Notes under the pieces: generated by a model | What the model was told of the DNA's origin: nothing | The model's input: the letters and a program-made list of their open reading frames with translations, nothing else | Database searches by the model: none | In this document: in pieces, positions 18,045 to 27,829 of the stretch | How the letters are laid out: the number at the start of each line of letters is the position of its first letter | Position numbering within the stretch: the first letter of the stretch is position 1 | Translations under genes and position numbers: made by a program | Assembly (NCBI RefSeq): GCF_004366715.1 | Contig: NZ_SOQZ01000005.1 | Span: forward strand, 62,001-126,000 | Length of the DNA stretch: 64,000 nucleotides | Reading direction: 5' to 3' | Origin: Meridianimaribacter flavus | GTDB taxonomy: Bacteria > Bacteroidota > Bacteroidia > Flavobacteriales > Flavobacteriaceae

Positions 18045-18980
18045 TTAACAAAATCTAGCTTTAATTTTATCAACGATGGTTTGCGCTAGTTTTTCTTTGC
18101 TTTCAACTGTCCAACCAGCTACATGAGGTGTTAGTAATACATTTTCGGCTTGAATGATGTATTGAAATGCCTCTGGCATATCAGAAGAAAATAGGCTTTC
18201 AAAAGAGGCTTTTTCATATTCTAAAACGTCTAATCCTGCACCTAAAATTTTACCACTTTTTAAAGCTGAAACCAAATCGGTAGTGACAACACTTTTTCCG
18301 CGAGCTGTATTAATGAGCCAAAATGGTTTTTGAAACCCGTTAATAAAATCAGCATTAACCATATTGAGCGTTAGTGGTGTCTGTGGTGTGTGTAAACTTA
18401 AAATATCTGCGTTTTCTTGTAAAGTTTCAAGAGATACTTGTTTGCAGTTGTCGTCGCCAACATTAGGTTTTATATCATAGCAAAGAACTTCAACATCAAA
18501 ACCACGAAGTTTTTTAGCAAAGGCTTTTCCCATGTTGCCATAACCAATAAGTCCAACAGTTTTGCCATCTAGCTCAATACCTCTATTGGCTTCACGTAAC
18601 CATTGACCATGTCGTACTTCGTTATCAGCTTTATTGAGCTTGTTGAATAAGGAAAGCAACATTCCTAAAGCGTGTTCGCCAACAGCATTGCGGTTGCCTT
18701 CTGGTGCTGAAATTAAATAAATGCCTTTACTTTCGGCATAATCACAATCTATGTTTTCTAAACCAGCACCAACACGACCTATAAACTTTAAGTTTGTGGC
18801 AGCATCAAGAAACTGCTTGTCTATAGTAAAACGACTTCTTATTACAATACCATCATACTCATGAATTTTTGCTTCAACATCAGTTTTTGATGCCGTGTAA
18901 TCTTCATGATTTGTAAATCCTAATGTATTAAGTTGATTAATGAGAAGCTCGTGATTGGTATCTAGATGTAGGACTTTCAT
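18045..18980 (-). CDS. D-2-hydroxyacid dehydrogenase (NAD-dependent)
   Basis: 311 residues of the D-isomer 2-hydroxyacid dehydrogenase family, closest in pattern to phosphoglycerate dehydrogenase-like enzymes. NAD-binding motif GLIGYGNMGKAFAKKL (about 143-158), catalytic Arg in NTARGKSVV, acidic partner in GLDVLEYE and catalytic His in LTPHVAGW. Lacks the C-terminal ACT domain of SerA. The substrate cannot be fixed from sequence. It starts 3 bases after mgtE and is in the same minus-strand run. Confidence 0.88.
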   Translation of the reverse strand: MKVLHLDTNHELLINQLNTLGFTNHEDYTASKTDVEAKIHEYDGIVIRSRFTIDKQFLDAATNLKFIGRVGAGLENIDCDYAESKGIYLISAPEGNRNAVGEHALGMLLSLFNKLNKADNEVRHGQWLREANRGIELDGKTVGLIGYGNMGKAFAKKLRGFDVEVLCYDIKPNVGDDNCKQVSLETLQENADILSLHTPQTPLTLNMVNADFINGFQKPFWLINTARGKSVVTTDLVSALKSGKILGAGLDVLEYEKASFESLFSSDMPEAFQYIIQAENVLLTPHVAGWTVESKEKLAQTIVDKIKARFC

Positions 18981-18983
18981 AAG

Positions 18984-20354
18984 TTAAATCCCTAAAATAA
19001 GTTTAGCTATGGTAAAGTAAATTAAGATTCCAAAAATATCATTACTGGTAGTGATAAAAGGTCCAGTTGCAATAGCAGGATCAATACCACGTTTGTCAAG
19101 GAATAATGGTACAAAAGTTCCTATTAAACCAGCTACTATGATTACTACAACTAACGAAATTGAAATAGCAAAAGCAGTTGCGGCATCTTGTTGGGTTGCC
19201 CAAACAAAAAGAAACAAGAAAATAGCCAAAATAACTCCATTAAGAGCTGCTAAAAGCATTTCTTTCATTAAACGACTGTTAATACTTCCCTTTATATCAT
19301 CATTTGCTAAACCTTGTACAATAATTGCACTAGATTGTACACCTACATTACCAGCCATTGCTGCAATAAGTGGTGTGAAAAAGAATAGGATTGCATATTT
19401 TGAAAACGCTTCGTGAAAACCTTCCATAATTAAAAAGGCTCCAACACCACCAACAAGTCCTAAAAATAACCAAGGTATACGTGCTCTGGTAAGCTTCCAA
19501 ACGCTATCATCAGAGTCTACATCTTGAGAGATACCTGCTGCCAACTGGTAATCTTTATCGGCTTCTTCTTTTAAAACGTCAACAATATCATCAATAGTAA
19601 TTCTACCTAAAAGTGTTTGATTGTCATCTACAACAGGAATGGCTTCCAAATCGTATTTTGCCATAACTCTTGCCACATCTTCAACATCGTCTTGCACATG
19701 AACCCAATCCACACTGCTGTTAGAGATATCGGCTATTTTTTGATCACTTTTAGCAACAATTAAATCTTTAAGTGAAAGTCTGCCAATAAGCTTGTCTTGT
19801 TTGTTTACAACGTATATTGAGTGTACTCTTGTAACCTCTTTGGCTTGTCCACGAATGCGACGTAAGCATCCAGCAACAGTCCAGGTTTCATACACTTTTA
19901 CAAGCTCTTTTGCCATGAGTCCACCAGCTGTATCTTCGTCATAAGCCAAAAGTTCTTCAATTTCGGCTTTATGCTCTTGGTCTTCAATTTGAGAGATTAC
20001 CTCGGCTTGACGTTCTTCAGGAAGTTCGGCAATAATATCTGCTGCATCATCAGTATCCAACTCTTCAATTTCGTCGGCAATTTCTTTGGCAGAAAGATTA
20101 CGGAGTATTTTTTCTCGATTGTCTTCATCGAGCTCCATTAACACATCTGAAGTGGTTTCAGAATCAAGAAGTTTTATAACATAAGTCGCATCTTCAAGAT
20201 CTAGTTCGTCTAAAACTTCGGCAATATCAGCATAGTGAAACTCACTAAAAAGCGTGTTGAGTTCCTTATCGTTTTTCTCTTCGATAAGAACTTCTACTTG
20301 CTCGATGAGTTCATCTGTTAGTTCAAATTGTATGTGCTCTTTTTCCTCTTGCAT
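18984..20354 (-). CDS. mgtE: magnesium transporter MgtE
   Basis: An inner-membrane Mg2+ channel of 456 residues. The N-terminal superhelical MgtE_N domain (about 20-120, acidic), two CBS domains (about 125-250; AGGLMAKELVKVYETWT, RITIDDIVDVL) and five membrane helices (about 285-456) are in normal order; the last segment reads TTSNDIFGILIYF with the pore-region acidic residue. I chose the ATG at 20354 (MQEEKEHIQFEL) over an in-frame TTG 36 bases upstream. Confidence 0.95.
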   Translation of the reverse strand: MQEEKEHIQFELTDELIEQVEVLIEEKNDKELNTLFSEFHYADIAEVLDELDLEDATYVIKLLDSETTSDVLMELDEDNREKILRNLSAKEIADEIEELDTDDAADIIAELPEERQAEVISQIEDQEHKAEIEELLAYDEDTAGGLMAKELVKVYETWTVAGCLRRIRGQAKEVTRVHSIYVVNKQDKLIGRLSLKDLIVAKSDQKIADISNSSVDWVHVQDDVEDVARVMAKYDLEAIPVVDDNQTLLGRITIDDIVDVLKEEADKDYQLAAGISQDVDSDDSVWKLTRARIPWLFLGLVGGVGAFLIMEGFHEAFSKYAILFFFTPLIAAMAGNVGVQSSAIIVQGLANDDIKGSINSRLMKEMLLAALNGVILAIFLFLFVWATQQDAATAFAISISLVVVIIVAGLIGTFVPLFLDKRGIDPAIATGPFITTSNDIFGILIYFTIAKLILGI

Positions 20355-20396
20355 AAAATTTCTTGTCGTTGCACACTGTTGAAGTGACAAATTGTG

Positions 20397-21176
20397 TTAT
20401 TCTTGAGTGTCGTTTTCAATTAATTGCGCGAGAGTTATAAATTCTTCAACGCTTAACTGCTCAGGACGTTTGCCAAATATAACATTTGCTTTTAAATTAT
20501 CTGACAAATTGAATGTTTTTAAACTGTTACGAAGTGTTTTTCGGCGTTGTTGAAATCCTTGTTTTACGACCTTGAAAAATAAAGTTTCGTCACATGGCAA
20601 GGTGTAGTTTTCTTTTCTTGTTAATAAAAGCACACCAGAATCTACTTTTGGTGGTGGATTAAACACCGAAGGTGGAACTGTAAATAAATACTCTGCATCG
20701 TAAAATGCTTGGGTTAATACAGATAAAATACCATATACTTTACTGCCTTCTTTAGAGCAAATACGTTGCGCAACTTCTTTTTGAAACATCCCTGAAAATT
20801 CAGGAATTTGGTCGCGCATTTCTAAAGTTTTGAATACAATTTGTGATGAAATATTATATGGGTAATTACCTATGATAGCAAAAGGCTGCTCGCCAAAAAC
20901 TTGTGTGATATCGTACTTTAAAAAGTCTTGTTCTATAACTCTATCAGCAAGATTTAGGTAATTGGCTTTAAGGTATTCAACCGATTCGGTATCAATTTCA
21001 ATAACGTGGGTTGTGATGTCTTTTTTGAGCAAATATTTAGTGAGTACACCCATTCCTGGACCAATCTCCAAAACGTGTTTATAGTCTTTAAGCGATAAGC
21101 TATCAGCAATTTTTTCAGCAATAGATTCGTCGGTTAAAAAATGTTGTCCTAAATGTTTTTTTGCTTTTACAGACAT
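20397..21176 (-). CDS. rsmA: 16S rRNA adenine dimethyltransferase KsgA/RsmA
   Basis: Dimethylates two adjacent adenines near the 3' end of 16S rRNA during small-subunit maturation. The 259 residues show [17 protein letters not shown] at the start, the SAM motif [15 protein letters not shown] and the catalytic [10 protein letters not shown]. Length is normal. It starts 5 bases after the DUF4286 gene and is followed 42 bases later by mgtE, an arrangement seen in related genomes. Confidence 0.97.
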   Translation of the reverse strand: MSVKAKKHLGQHFLTDESIAEKIADSLSLKDYKHVLEIGPGMGVLTKYLLKKDITTHVIEIDTESVEYLKANYLNLADRVIEQDFLKYDITQVFGEQPFAIIGNYPYNISSQIVFKTLEMRDQIPEFSGMFQKEVAQRICSKEGSKVYGILSVLTQAFYDAEYLFTVPPSVFNPPPKVDSGVLLLTRKENYTLPCDETLFFKVVKQGFQQRRKTLRNSLKTFNLSDNLKANVIFGKRPEQLSVEEFITLAQLIENDTQE

Positions 21177-21181
21177 TGTTG

Positions 21182-21505
21182 TTAGTTAAAAGTTACTGAA
21201 AATTCATCAACTATTTCTAGTTCGGTTCTAAAGGCTAGCATTTTGTCAGCAAAACGTTTTAGTCCGTCTTGACGTAAAGCATCAGCATGATTGTTGTAAT
21301 AATCTTCTAAATCGGTTCTTGATTTTGCACGATACTGAATGGAGTAGGTTGTGCCTCCCATTTCTTCTTCAATAAGTACTTTGGTTAACTTAGCTTCAGT
21401 GAAATGACCTGTTGCCAAAACCAATGCAATGTGGTTTTTTATCCAATTGAGCCACTCTTCATGTATGCTTTCGTCAATATTAACGGTTACGTTGTATATT
21501 ATCAT
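21182..21505 (-). CDS. DUF4286 family protein
   Basis: 107 residues, a ferredoxin-like alpha/beta dimer fold expected from strands [19 protein letters not shown] and [20 protein letters not shown]4286 is almost confined to Bacteroidota and has no known function. The stop is 5 bases before the rsmA start, so the pair is co-transcribed. Confidence 0.85.
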   Translation of the reverse strand: MIIYNVTVNIDESIHEEWLNWIKNHIALVLATGHFTEAKLTKVLIEEEMGGTTYSIQYRAKSRTDLEDYYNNHADALRQDGLKRFADKMLAFRTELEIVDEFSVTFN

Positions 21506-21556
21506 GGTTGTTATTTTAATGGATTCCGAACTGGTTACGGAAAGACAAAACTTGTA

Positions 21557-22066
21557 TTATAGTGTTTTTGCAAATAACAGGAGTTCTTCATCATCTTCAA
21601 AAGGTTTTACTCTTTTTTCATAAGATAAGCCTAATTTTTCTAATAGTTTAATTGAATTTGTATTAGTAGGCAATGTGATTGCTGTTATTTTTTTTAGTTT
21701 GAATTGGTCTTTGGCAAGTTTTATAATTTCAGAAGACGCTTCAAACCCATAACCTTTACCTTCATAATTAGGAAGTAGCGAAAAACCAATATCTACATAT
21801 TCTAACTCATCGCGTTTTACCAAACCACAAGTGCCAATTGATTTTAGATTTTCATCTTTTAGTTGAATTTTATAAAACCCAAATCCATGAGTATCATAAC
21901 TTTTTAGGGTTCGTTCTTTTAAATAGTCTTCAGCTTGAGCAACAGTTCTCACATTTCGGTCACCAATATATTTCAACCAATGAGGGGAATTCATGAGTTC
22001 TAAAATAAAAGGAGCATCTTCTAAAGTGATTTTAGAAAGCTGAAGACGGTTGGTTTCAACAAGCAT
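21557..22066 (-). CDS. GNAT acetyltransferase, RimJ/RimL type
   Basis: 169 residues. The RimJ/RimL-like pattern starts ETNRLQLSKITLEDAPFIL and includes SLLPNYEGKGYGFEASSEI, where the acetyl-CoA loop is EGKGYG (about 107-112), and ends LPTNTNSIKLLEKLGLSYE. The acceptor (protein N-terminus or small molecule) is unknown. It starts 5 bases after the TPR gene. Confidence 0.87.
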   Translation of the reverse strand: MLVETNRLQLSKITLEDAPFILELMNSPHWLKYIGDRNVRTVAQAEDYLKERTLKSYDTHGFGFYKIQLKDENLKSIGTCGLVKRDELEYVDIGFSLLPNYEGKGYGFEASSEIIKLAKDQFKLKKITAITLPTNTNSIKLLEKLGLSYEKRVKPFEDDEELLLFAKTL

Positions 22067-22071
22067 AAAAT

Positions 22072-23847
22072 TTAGTTTATAGTATCACCACGTAGCATCC
22101 TGAAGTTTTTCCTGGCTTCAACAAAATAAATACTGTCTTGATGATTGAATATGATTTTTTCGTAAAGTGCTTTAGCTTCTTCGGGTTCGCCTAAAATATT
22201 ATTGTAAAGTTCAGCTAAAAAATAGTAAGCATCGTCAATTAAAATACTGTCACTAAAGTCTGTTATAATTTTTTGATAGTTAACCGTTGCTTTTTCATAC
22301 TGTTTCTTTTTTTCGAAAAGTTGTGCTTGCATTAACAAAGCTTGACCTTCAATACTTTCACCTTCATGCTCTGTAAGAATCTTGTCTAAAAGTGTAATGG
22401 CTTCATCAGTTTTATTTTGAAATGCCATAAGGTCTGCTTTTGCATAAAGCTTTAACGCTACGTGTAAAGAATCTTCATATTTATTGTCAGAAATAAGTAG
22501 TTTTAAATCTAAAGCATCATTAGCAATAAGCTGCGATGTTGATGATTTTAAAATTTTAAGCTGCGATTCAGCCCAATCAAAATCACCTTTATAATAACTA
22601 GTTTTGGCAACTTTAAAACGTGCATCTTGCGAAATGGTACTGTTTTTTAAATTGGCTTGTATTTGAGAATAGTAAATAAGCGCTTCATTAAATTTTTCTT
22701 GATACACCAAAACATCACCAAGTTTTAGCTTTACAGTAGCTTTTTGAAATTCAGAAACATTAAGGTTTAAAGTTTCTTTTAAAAACTTGCTAGCATCTTC
22801 AGGTTTGTGTAAGTGAAACGCCAAAAAATCGCCATAAGCAATTTGTAAAGAAAGGGTTTGCTCATACCTACCATATTGATTAAAAAGCGCTAGATACTTA
22901 TCGTTTATCGCATTAAAATCTTTTTTAGTAGCATTTATGGTTTCTATCTCCAATAAAAATTGATGTGCTCTTAAAAGACTAGAAATATCTTGTGAATTTT
23001 CTAATACAAAATTGAATATTTCGGTTGCTATGCTGTATTGTTTTTCATCTAGAGTTGTAAGTGCAAGTTCAATAATTCGGTCTAGACTTTCAGGGTTTCT
23101 TCTATAAAGGGCTTTCTCTTGAGTAAAGGATTTGTTATACTCTTTTTCTTGAACAAACAGCCAGCTCAGTAACTCATACCAATACACATCAGGATTGGTT
23201 TGCAACTTTTTAAGTAATAACCGTTTTAAGAAAATGTTGTTTTCGTTTTCGCTGTTTTCTGAGACAAAATCGCTAAAAGCGCGCTTTGAGTTATTTAAAA
23301 AGCTAGGGTTGGTTTCTATATAATCTATATAGTTAGAAAACATTTGCTCCACATTACCTTGCTCACCATAAATTCGTGCCAGTTGAATGTTATAGTTTTG
23401 TTTAGGATTAAGTTCAGCACCTTTTTTATAGGCAGAAATGGCATAATCTAAAAGGGAATGATTTTCAAATTGTCTAGCAATACTACTTGTATAAATAGGT
23501 TTTTCATCGATTTTTAAAAGCGCATCGTTATAATGTTTTTTTGCAATTTCTATACTGTCTTGTAGTTGATAGTTGTAACCCAGTTCTACCATAAGGGTTG
23601 GAAAAGTACTTTTCTCTAAACGTTGGAGCAATAGGTTTTGAACTTCGGTATAGCGCTCTAGCTGTTGTAATGTTTCAACTATTTTGTAAAGGTAAGTTGT
23701 GCTTGGTTTTTCAGTATATAATTTTTGGTATTCAATAAGGGCTTTTTCAAATTCACCACGTTTAAAATAATCACTTGCCAACTGCTCACTTTGGGCAAGC
23801 ATTAAAGTGCTAAACAGTATTAGGGCAAAAGTTAATATCCTCTTCAT
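22072..23847 (-). CDS. exported TPR-repeat protein
   Basis: 591 residues. A signal peptide (about 1-18, MKRILTFALILFSTLMLAQ) precedes a chain of TPR-like helical pairs over the whole length (for example ASDYFKRGEFEKALIEYQKL and AQLFEKKKQYEKATVNYQKI), giving at least eight recognisable repeats. Probably a periplasmic or outer-membrane-associated scaffold; no specific partner can be named. It is the first gene of the minus-strand run leading to rsmA and mgtE. Confidence 0.83.
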   Translation of the reverse strand: MKRILTFALILFSTLMLAQSEQLASDYFKRGEFEKALIEYQKLYTEKPSTTYLYKIVETLQQLERYTEVQNLLLQRLEKSTFPTLMVELGYNYQLQDSIEIAKKHYNDALLKIDEKPIYTSSIARQFENHSLLDYAISAYKKGAELNPKQNYNIQLARIYGEQGNVEQMFSNYIDYIETNPSFLNNSKRAFSDFVSENSENENNIFLKRLLLKKLQTNPDVYWYELLSWLFVQEKEYNKSFTQEKALYRRNPESLDRIIELALTTLDEKQYSIATEIFNFVLENSQDISSLLRAHQFLLEIETINATKKDFNAINDKYLALFNQYGRYEQTLSLQIAYGDFLAFHLHKPEDASKFLKETLNLNVSEFQKATVKLKLGDVLVYQEKFNEALIYYSQIQANLKNSTISQDARFKVAKTSYYKGDFDWAESQLKILKSSTSQLIANDALDLKLLISDNKYEDSLHVALKLYAKADLMAFQNKTDEAITLLDKILTEHEGESIEGQALLMQAQLFEKKKQYEKATVNYQKIITDFSDSILIDDAYYFLAELYNNILGEPEEAKALYEKIIFNHQDSIYFVEARKNFRMLRGDTIN

Positions 23848-23952
23848 AAAGCTATTTTAAATAAACAACCTAAATACAGGTTTTGGTGCGCTTATTTCGA
23901 TTATTTAGTAAATATAACAAATGCTAGCTTTGGATATTGTAAATGTTTTGAT

Positions 23953-23982
23953 AAAAAAAATGCCTAAACGCAAGTTTAGGCA
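23953..23982 (-). terminator. Terminator of a short minus-strand transcript
   Basis: TGCCTAAAC pairs with GTTTAGGCA around GCAA, and on the minus strand is followed by eight T residues. No annotated gene ends directly before it, so it probably ends a short RNA or small-peptide transcript. Confidence 0.75.
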
Positions 23983-24078
23983 TTACCAACCAAAATAAAT
24001 GTGCTATTAACCATTATTTTAAAAAAATGATTCAGTTATTCTGCTCTGGCATTTTTTATTGTTAACCAAAGGTATATT

Positions 24079-24147
24079 CTAAAAGAAAATTTTACTGACC
24101 ATAACGACCAGTGAAACCAGTATTATAATGCGTTTGATATTTTTCAT
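24079..24147 (-). CDS. possible 22-residue membrane peptide
   Basis: An ATG-initiated ORF of 22 codons reading MKNIKRIIILVSLVVMVSKI plus two Phe. A basic start followed by one hydrophobic helix is the classic layout of a small membrane peptide. It lies between the serS terminator and another minus-strand terminator. No promoter box or strong ribosome site was found, so coding is uncertain; the RNA itself could be the functional product. Confidence 0.35.
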   Translation of the reverse strand: MKNIKRIIILVSLVVMVSKIFF

Positions 24148-24205
24148 AAGTAGGTTAGCTTTTAATACTTTACTAACATCAAAAAATTTTATGAAAAAAC
24201 AAAAG

Positions 24206-24249
24206 AAAACGCTAAAAATTCGTTAAACAACGTCTTTTTTTAGCGTTTT
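24206..24249 (-). terminator. Terminator after serS
   Basis: AAAACGCTAAAAA (24206-24218) pairs with TTTTTAGCGTTTT near 24237-24249. A small CGTT/AACG hairpin sits inside the loop. It lies 30 bases after the serS stop. Confidence 0.65.
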
Positions 24250-24280
24250 ATCGAAATTTGTAGAAAAAATACTACAGATT

Positions 24281-25549
24281 TTAGATTTTATCAAATCCAG
24301 TATAAGGAACTAGAACATCAGGGATTTTTATACCATCTTCAGTTTGGTAATTTTCTAAAATTCCTGCAAGCACTCTTGGTAGAGCCAATGAGCTTCCATT
24401 TAGGGTATGTGCTAATTCATTTTTACCTTCAGAATTTTTAAAACGTAATTTTAAGCGGTTTGCTTGAAAGGTTTCAAAATTAGATACTGAAGAAATCTCT
24501 AACCAACGGTCTTGAGCAGTTGAGAATACTTCAAAATCGTAGGTTAATGCTGATGTAAATCCTAAGTCACCACCACATAAACGTAAAATTCTGTAAGGTA
24601 ATTTCAGTTCTTTTAAAATGGTTTTTACATGCTCTACCATTTCGTCTAGAGCTGTATAAGAACGCTCAGGATGTTCAACACGTAGAATTTCAACTTTATC
24701 AAATTGATGTAGTCGATTTAACCCTCTAACGTGTGCGCCATAACTTCCTGCTTCACGACGAAAGCAAGGTGTGTAGCCTGTAATACCTATTGGTAAATCG
24801 CTTTCGTTAAGTAAGGTATCTCTAAATAAATTGGTTCCAGGAACTTCAGCAGTTGGAATTAAATATAAGTTGTCACCAGTAACGTGGTACATTTGCCCTT
24901 CTTTATCTGGCAATTGTCCTGTTCCAAAACCAGACGCTTCATTAACTAAATGTGGTAACTGGAACTCCGTATAACCTGCTTCGGTATTTTTATCTAAAAA
25001 GTAAGCGATAAGTGCACGTTGTAATCTTGCACCTTTACCTTTATACACAGGAAATCCTGCTCCAGTAATTTTATTACCCAATTCAAAATCGATAATATCA
25101 TACTTTTTGGCTAATTCCCAATGTGGTAGTGCGCCATCAATTAACTTAGGAATATCACCTTCTCTATACACTTCTTCGTTATCCTCATCGGTATTTCCTT
25201 TAGGAACGCTTTGGTGAGGTACGTTTGGAAGTTGGTATAAAAGCGCGTTTAGTGCATCAGCTTTATCATTAAGCTCTTGCTCTAATTGTTTAGTGTCTTC
25301 TTTAAGTTGAGTTGTTTTTTCTTTTAAAGCATTGGCTTCTTGTGCTTTTCCAGCTTTAAACAAGTTCCCTATTTCTTTGGAGATACTATTAGATTCAGCT
25401 TTTAAGTTATCTAAAGTTGCTTGAAGATTTCTTCGGTCTTCATCTAAAGTAATAACATCGTTTATAGATTGTTCAGCATCAATATTACGTTTTGCTAAAC
25501 GCTCAATAACCAACTCTTTGTTTTCTCTAATAAAAGGGACTTGTAACAT
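24281..25549 (-). CDS. serS: seryl-tRNA synthetase
   Basis: Charges tRNA-Ser (and tRNA-Sec where present). The 422 residues have the N-terminal coiled-coil tRNA-binding arm (about 25-105) and the class II catalytic core: PTAEVPGTNLF, motif 2 FRREAGSYGAHVRGLNRLHQ and motif 3 NGSSLALPRVLAGILENYQ. Length is normal. Upstream a -7 box is visible at 25570-25577. Confidence 0.98.
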   Translation of the reverse strand: MLQVPFIRENKELVIERLAKRNIDAEQSINDVITLDEDRRNLQATLDNLKAESNSISKEIGNLFKAGKAQEANALKEKTTQLKEDTKQLEQELNDKADALNALLYQLPNVPHQSVPKGNTDEDNEEVYREGDIPKLIDGALPHWELAKKYDIIDFELGNKITGAGFPVYKGKGARLQRALIAYFLDKNTEAGYTEFQLPHLVNEASGFGTGQLPDKEGQMYHVTGDNLYLIPTAEVPGTNLFRDTLLNESDLPIGITGYTPCFRREAGSYGAHVRGLNRLHQFDKVEILRVEHPERSYTALDEMVEHVKTILKELKLPYRILRLCGGDLGFTSALTYDFEVFSTAQDRWLEISSVSNFETFQANRLKLRFKNSEGKNELAHTLNGSSLALPRVLAGILENYQTEDGIKIPDVLVPYTGFDKI

Positions 25550-25569
25550 GGTGTGAAAAATTTAAGCGA

Positions 25570-25577
25570 CAAATTTA
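25570..25577 (-). promoter_or_regulatory. -7 promoter box of serS
   Basis: The minus strand reads TAAATTTG, matching TAnnTTTG, 20 bases upstream of the serS ATG. Confidence 0.5.
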
Positions 25578-25594
25578 ATGAATTGCCAAAACAT

Positions 25595-26908
25595 TTAATC
25601 GAGTTTTGAAGGTAAAATCCACGAGCTGTGTTTAAAAACATCCCATTTTACATTGGCAAGGTCAATATTAGGATCTATAAGCTGTTGTCTTGGTCTTCCA
25701 TTTACGCTTATGCTACAGTTTACAAAGACTTGCACGTCAAATCCTTTTTTTGCAAAATCTTGTTTTAAATGTTGTGCAAATTGCCAGATGACATCTGGTT
25801 TGGTGGTTGCACCTCGTTGTTGTTTTCTGGTTAAATAGTCGTTTAATTTAACAGGTAATACATTGTTAGTGTTTTTGTCAATGACTTTATAAGTGCAAAA
25901 CCCACTTTTTGAGCGTAGCATCATTCGCCATGACAGTCTGTGACCTTCTTCGGTCCAAAGCACATTATCTTGAATAAAATGATGACGAATAGGTAATAGT
26001 ACTTGAATGATAAAATACACTGAAAATAATCCTACATAAAATTGATTTCCTTTAGGGATGATAACTTCAGCTTCATTATAAAACGGTTTCTTTTTAAAGA
26101 ATATATTTTGAATGGTTTTAGGCTCAAAAAAGAACAAAATAAAGGCTAAAGACAAATATGGAAATATACCTACATGGAAAATAAATGAATTGAACAGATG
26201 AAAGAAAATAGAAATGATAAACGCAAATTTCCTTGTTCTTTTCCATAGCAATAACGGAATGATAAGTCCGTCAAACAAAATGCCTCCATAAGCCAGCATA
26301 TAGTGTAACCACTTGTATTGTAAAATATCACCAACTAAAACAAAATGTTGTTTGGCTTTCATCATGAGTTCAATAGTAGTGGTGTTTAACCAATCAGGAT
26401 ATATCTTGGCAATTGAGGCGTATGTGTATACAATAAAGAGCTGAATAACAAATACATATTTGCACCACTGTGGCATTGAGCCTCTTTTTAATTTCGGGTT
26501 TTGTTTGGCATCAACCGAAAGGTAAGTGTGCGCAGGTTGAAACACCATTATGGCACTCAATAACATTAATAAGTAGTAGTGATTGTTATAAGACGATTTT
26601 TGCATAAAGTAAGTGGCAGACCACATGATGGTAAATGCAAACATGCTCCATCTGTATTTATAACCTATCATTACAAAAAGGCCAAATATTCCCATAATTG
26701 CATAATAGAGATACATCCAGTTTCCTGGTAAAGGCTGTAACCATTCAAACCCTATAAATGTAAAAGTAAATTCAGGTTCAATAAGCGTTCGTTTTACCCA
26801 ACCAGTAAAGATGGCTCCAACACTTTCTAAGAAAATAAGTAGTCCAAAAATAATTCGGAATACAATTAATGCACTGTTGTCAATATGTTTAAATAAAAAC
26901 CTGTTCAT
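25595..26908 (-). CDS. HTTM protein, vitamin K-dependent gamma-carboxylase-like
   Basis: 437 residues with about eight membrane helices in the first 310 residues, followed by a soluble C-terminal domain. The HTTM/VKGC family signature is present, and KSSYNNHYYL (104-113) resembles the human gamma-glutamyl carboxylase segment containing the active-site lysine (K-T-S-W-N-N-H). Bacterial members are of largely unknown function; true vitamin K-dependent carboxylation is unproven. The start codon abuts the ribF stop with no gap, indicating co-transcription with ribF. Confidence 0.83.
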   Translation of the reverse strand: MNRFLFKHIDNSALIVFRIIFGLLIFLESVGAIFTGWVKRTLIEPEFTFTFIGFEWLQPLPGNWMYLYYAIMGIFGLFVMIGYKYRWSMFAFTIMWSATYFMQKSSYNNHYYLLMLLSAIMVFQPAHTYLSVDAKQNPKLKRGSMPQWCKYVFVIQLFIVYTYASIAKIYPDWLNTTTIELMMKAKQHFVLVGDILQYKWLHYMLAYGGILFDGLIIPLLLWKRTRKFAFIISIFFHLFNSFIFHVGIFPYLSLAFILFFFEPKTIQNIFFKKKPFYNEAEVIIPKGNQFYVGLFSVYFIIQVLLPIRHHFIQDNVLWTEEGHRLSWRMMLRSKSGFCTYKVIDKNTNNVLPVKLNDYLTRKQQRGATTKPDVIWQFAQHLKQDFAKKGFDVQVFVNCSISVNGRPRQQLIDPNIDLANVKWDVFKHSSWILPSKLD

Positions 26909-27829
26909 CTAATTAAATAAAGTCAATGCTTTTTCTTTGTCTTTGTTGAGTTGTTCTTTAAGTGATTCAACCGAATCAAATTTTTGCTCGTCTCTAAGTC
27001 TGTCAATTAATTCCACTTGTATTGAAGTGTCATAAATATCTTCATTAAAATTGAAAAAGTGTACTTCAATAGATTGCGTTTTTCCATTAACAGTAGGATT
27101 GGTTCCAATATTCATCATCCCATAAACTGTAGTGTTGTTAATATTAGATTGCACTACATAAGCACCATTTTTTGGGATGAGTTTATAATCTTCAGGTATT
27201 TTAACATTAGCAGTAGGAAATCCTATTTTACTACCAATTTGTTTTCCTTTTACAACGTTACCTGATAAAAAGTAATTGTAACCTAAATACGTATTTGCGG
27301 TTTTAACATCACCATTATTTAAGGCATTTCTAATTTTAGTTGAACTAATAGCAACATCTTCAATGTCTTTAACAGAAATTTCTTCTACTTCAAAATCAAA
27401 TTGAGCACCATAACCTTTTAGGTCTTCAATGTTTGCGCTTCTATTTCTTCCAAACCTATGGTCGTAACCAATGATAACGTGTTTAACGTTTAATTCATCA
27501 ACTAAAATATGCTTTACATAATCGTTAGCTGATAGTCTAGAAAAATCTTGAGTAAACTTTTTTATAATAAGATTATCAATACCAATTTGAGACAAAATAG
27601 TTTTGCGCTCATCAATAGTATTCAACAATTTAATATCAGCATGAGTTTGCAATACCATTCTAGGATGCGGAAAGAATGTTAGCAATGAAGATTCTAGGTT
27701 TTTTTCTTTTGCAACAGTTATTAACCTATTAATTATTTTTTGATGTCCTAAATGGACACCATCAAAAGTACCAATAGTAAGTACTGATGGCGCTTTAGAA
27801 TAGGAAGTTAGGGAATTATATATTTTCAA
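26909..27829 (-). CDS. ribF: bifunctional riboflavin kinase/FAD synthetase
   Basis: Makes FMN and then FAD from riboflavin. The 306 residues contain the N-terminal nucleotidyltransferase (TIGTFDGVHLGHQKII, about 17-32; GYDHRFGRNR near 121-130) and the C-terminal riboflavin kinase (GSKIGFPTANVKIP near 199-212). Length is normal. It is the first gene of a two-gene unit with the gamma-carboxylase-like gene. Confidence 0.96.
   Translation of the reverse strand: MKIYNSLTSYSKAPSVLTIGTFDGVHLGHQKIINRLITVAKEKNLESSLLTFFPHPRMVLQTHADIKLLNTIDERKTILSQIGIDNLIIKKFTQDFSRLSANDYVKHILVDELNVKHVIIGYDHRFGRNRSANIEDLKGYGAQFDFEVEEISVKDIEDVAISSTKIRNALNNGDVKTANTYLGYNYFLSGNVVKGKQIGSKIGFPTANVKIPEDYKLIPKNGAYVVQSNINNTTVYGMMNIGTNPTVNGKTQSIEVHFFNFNEDIYDTSIQVELIDRLRDEQKFDSVESLKEQLNKDKEKALTLFN

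Larger units (their letters stand above)
23848..24280. other. Intergenic stretch between the TPR gene and serS
   Basis: 433 bases without a conventional gene. It holds, in minus-strand order, the serS terminator (24206-24249), a possible 22-residue ORF (24079-24147), about 100 bases with no recognised feature, a second strong minus-strand terminator (23953-23982) and the leader of the TPR gene. The presence of two minus-strand terminators suggests an independent short transcript between them. Confidence 0.6.
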
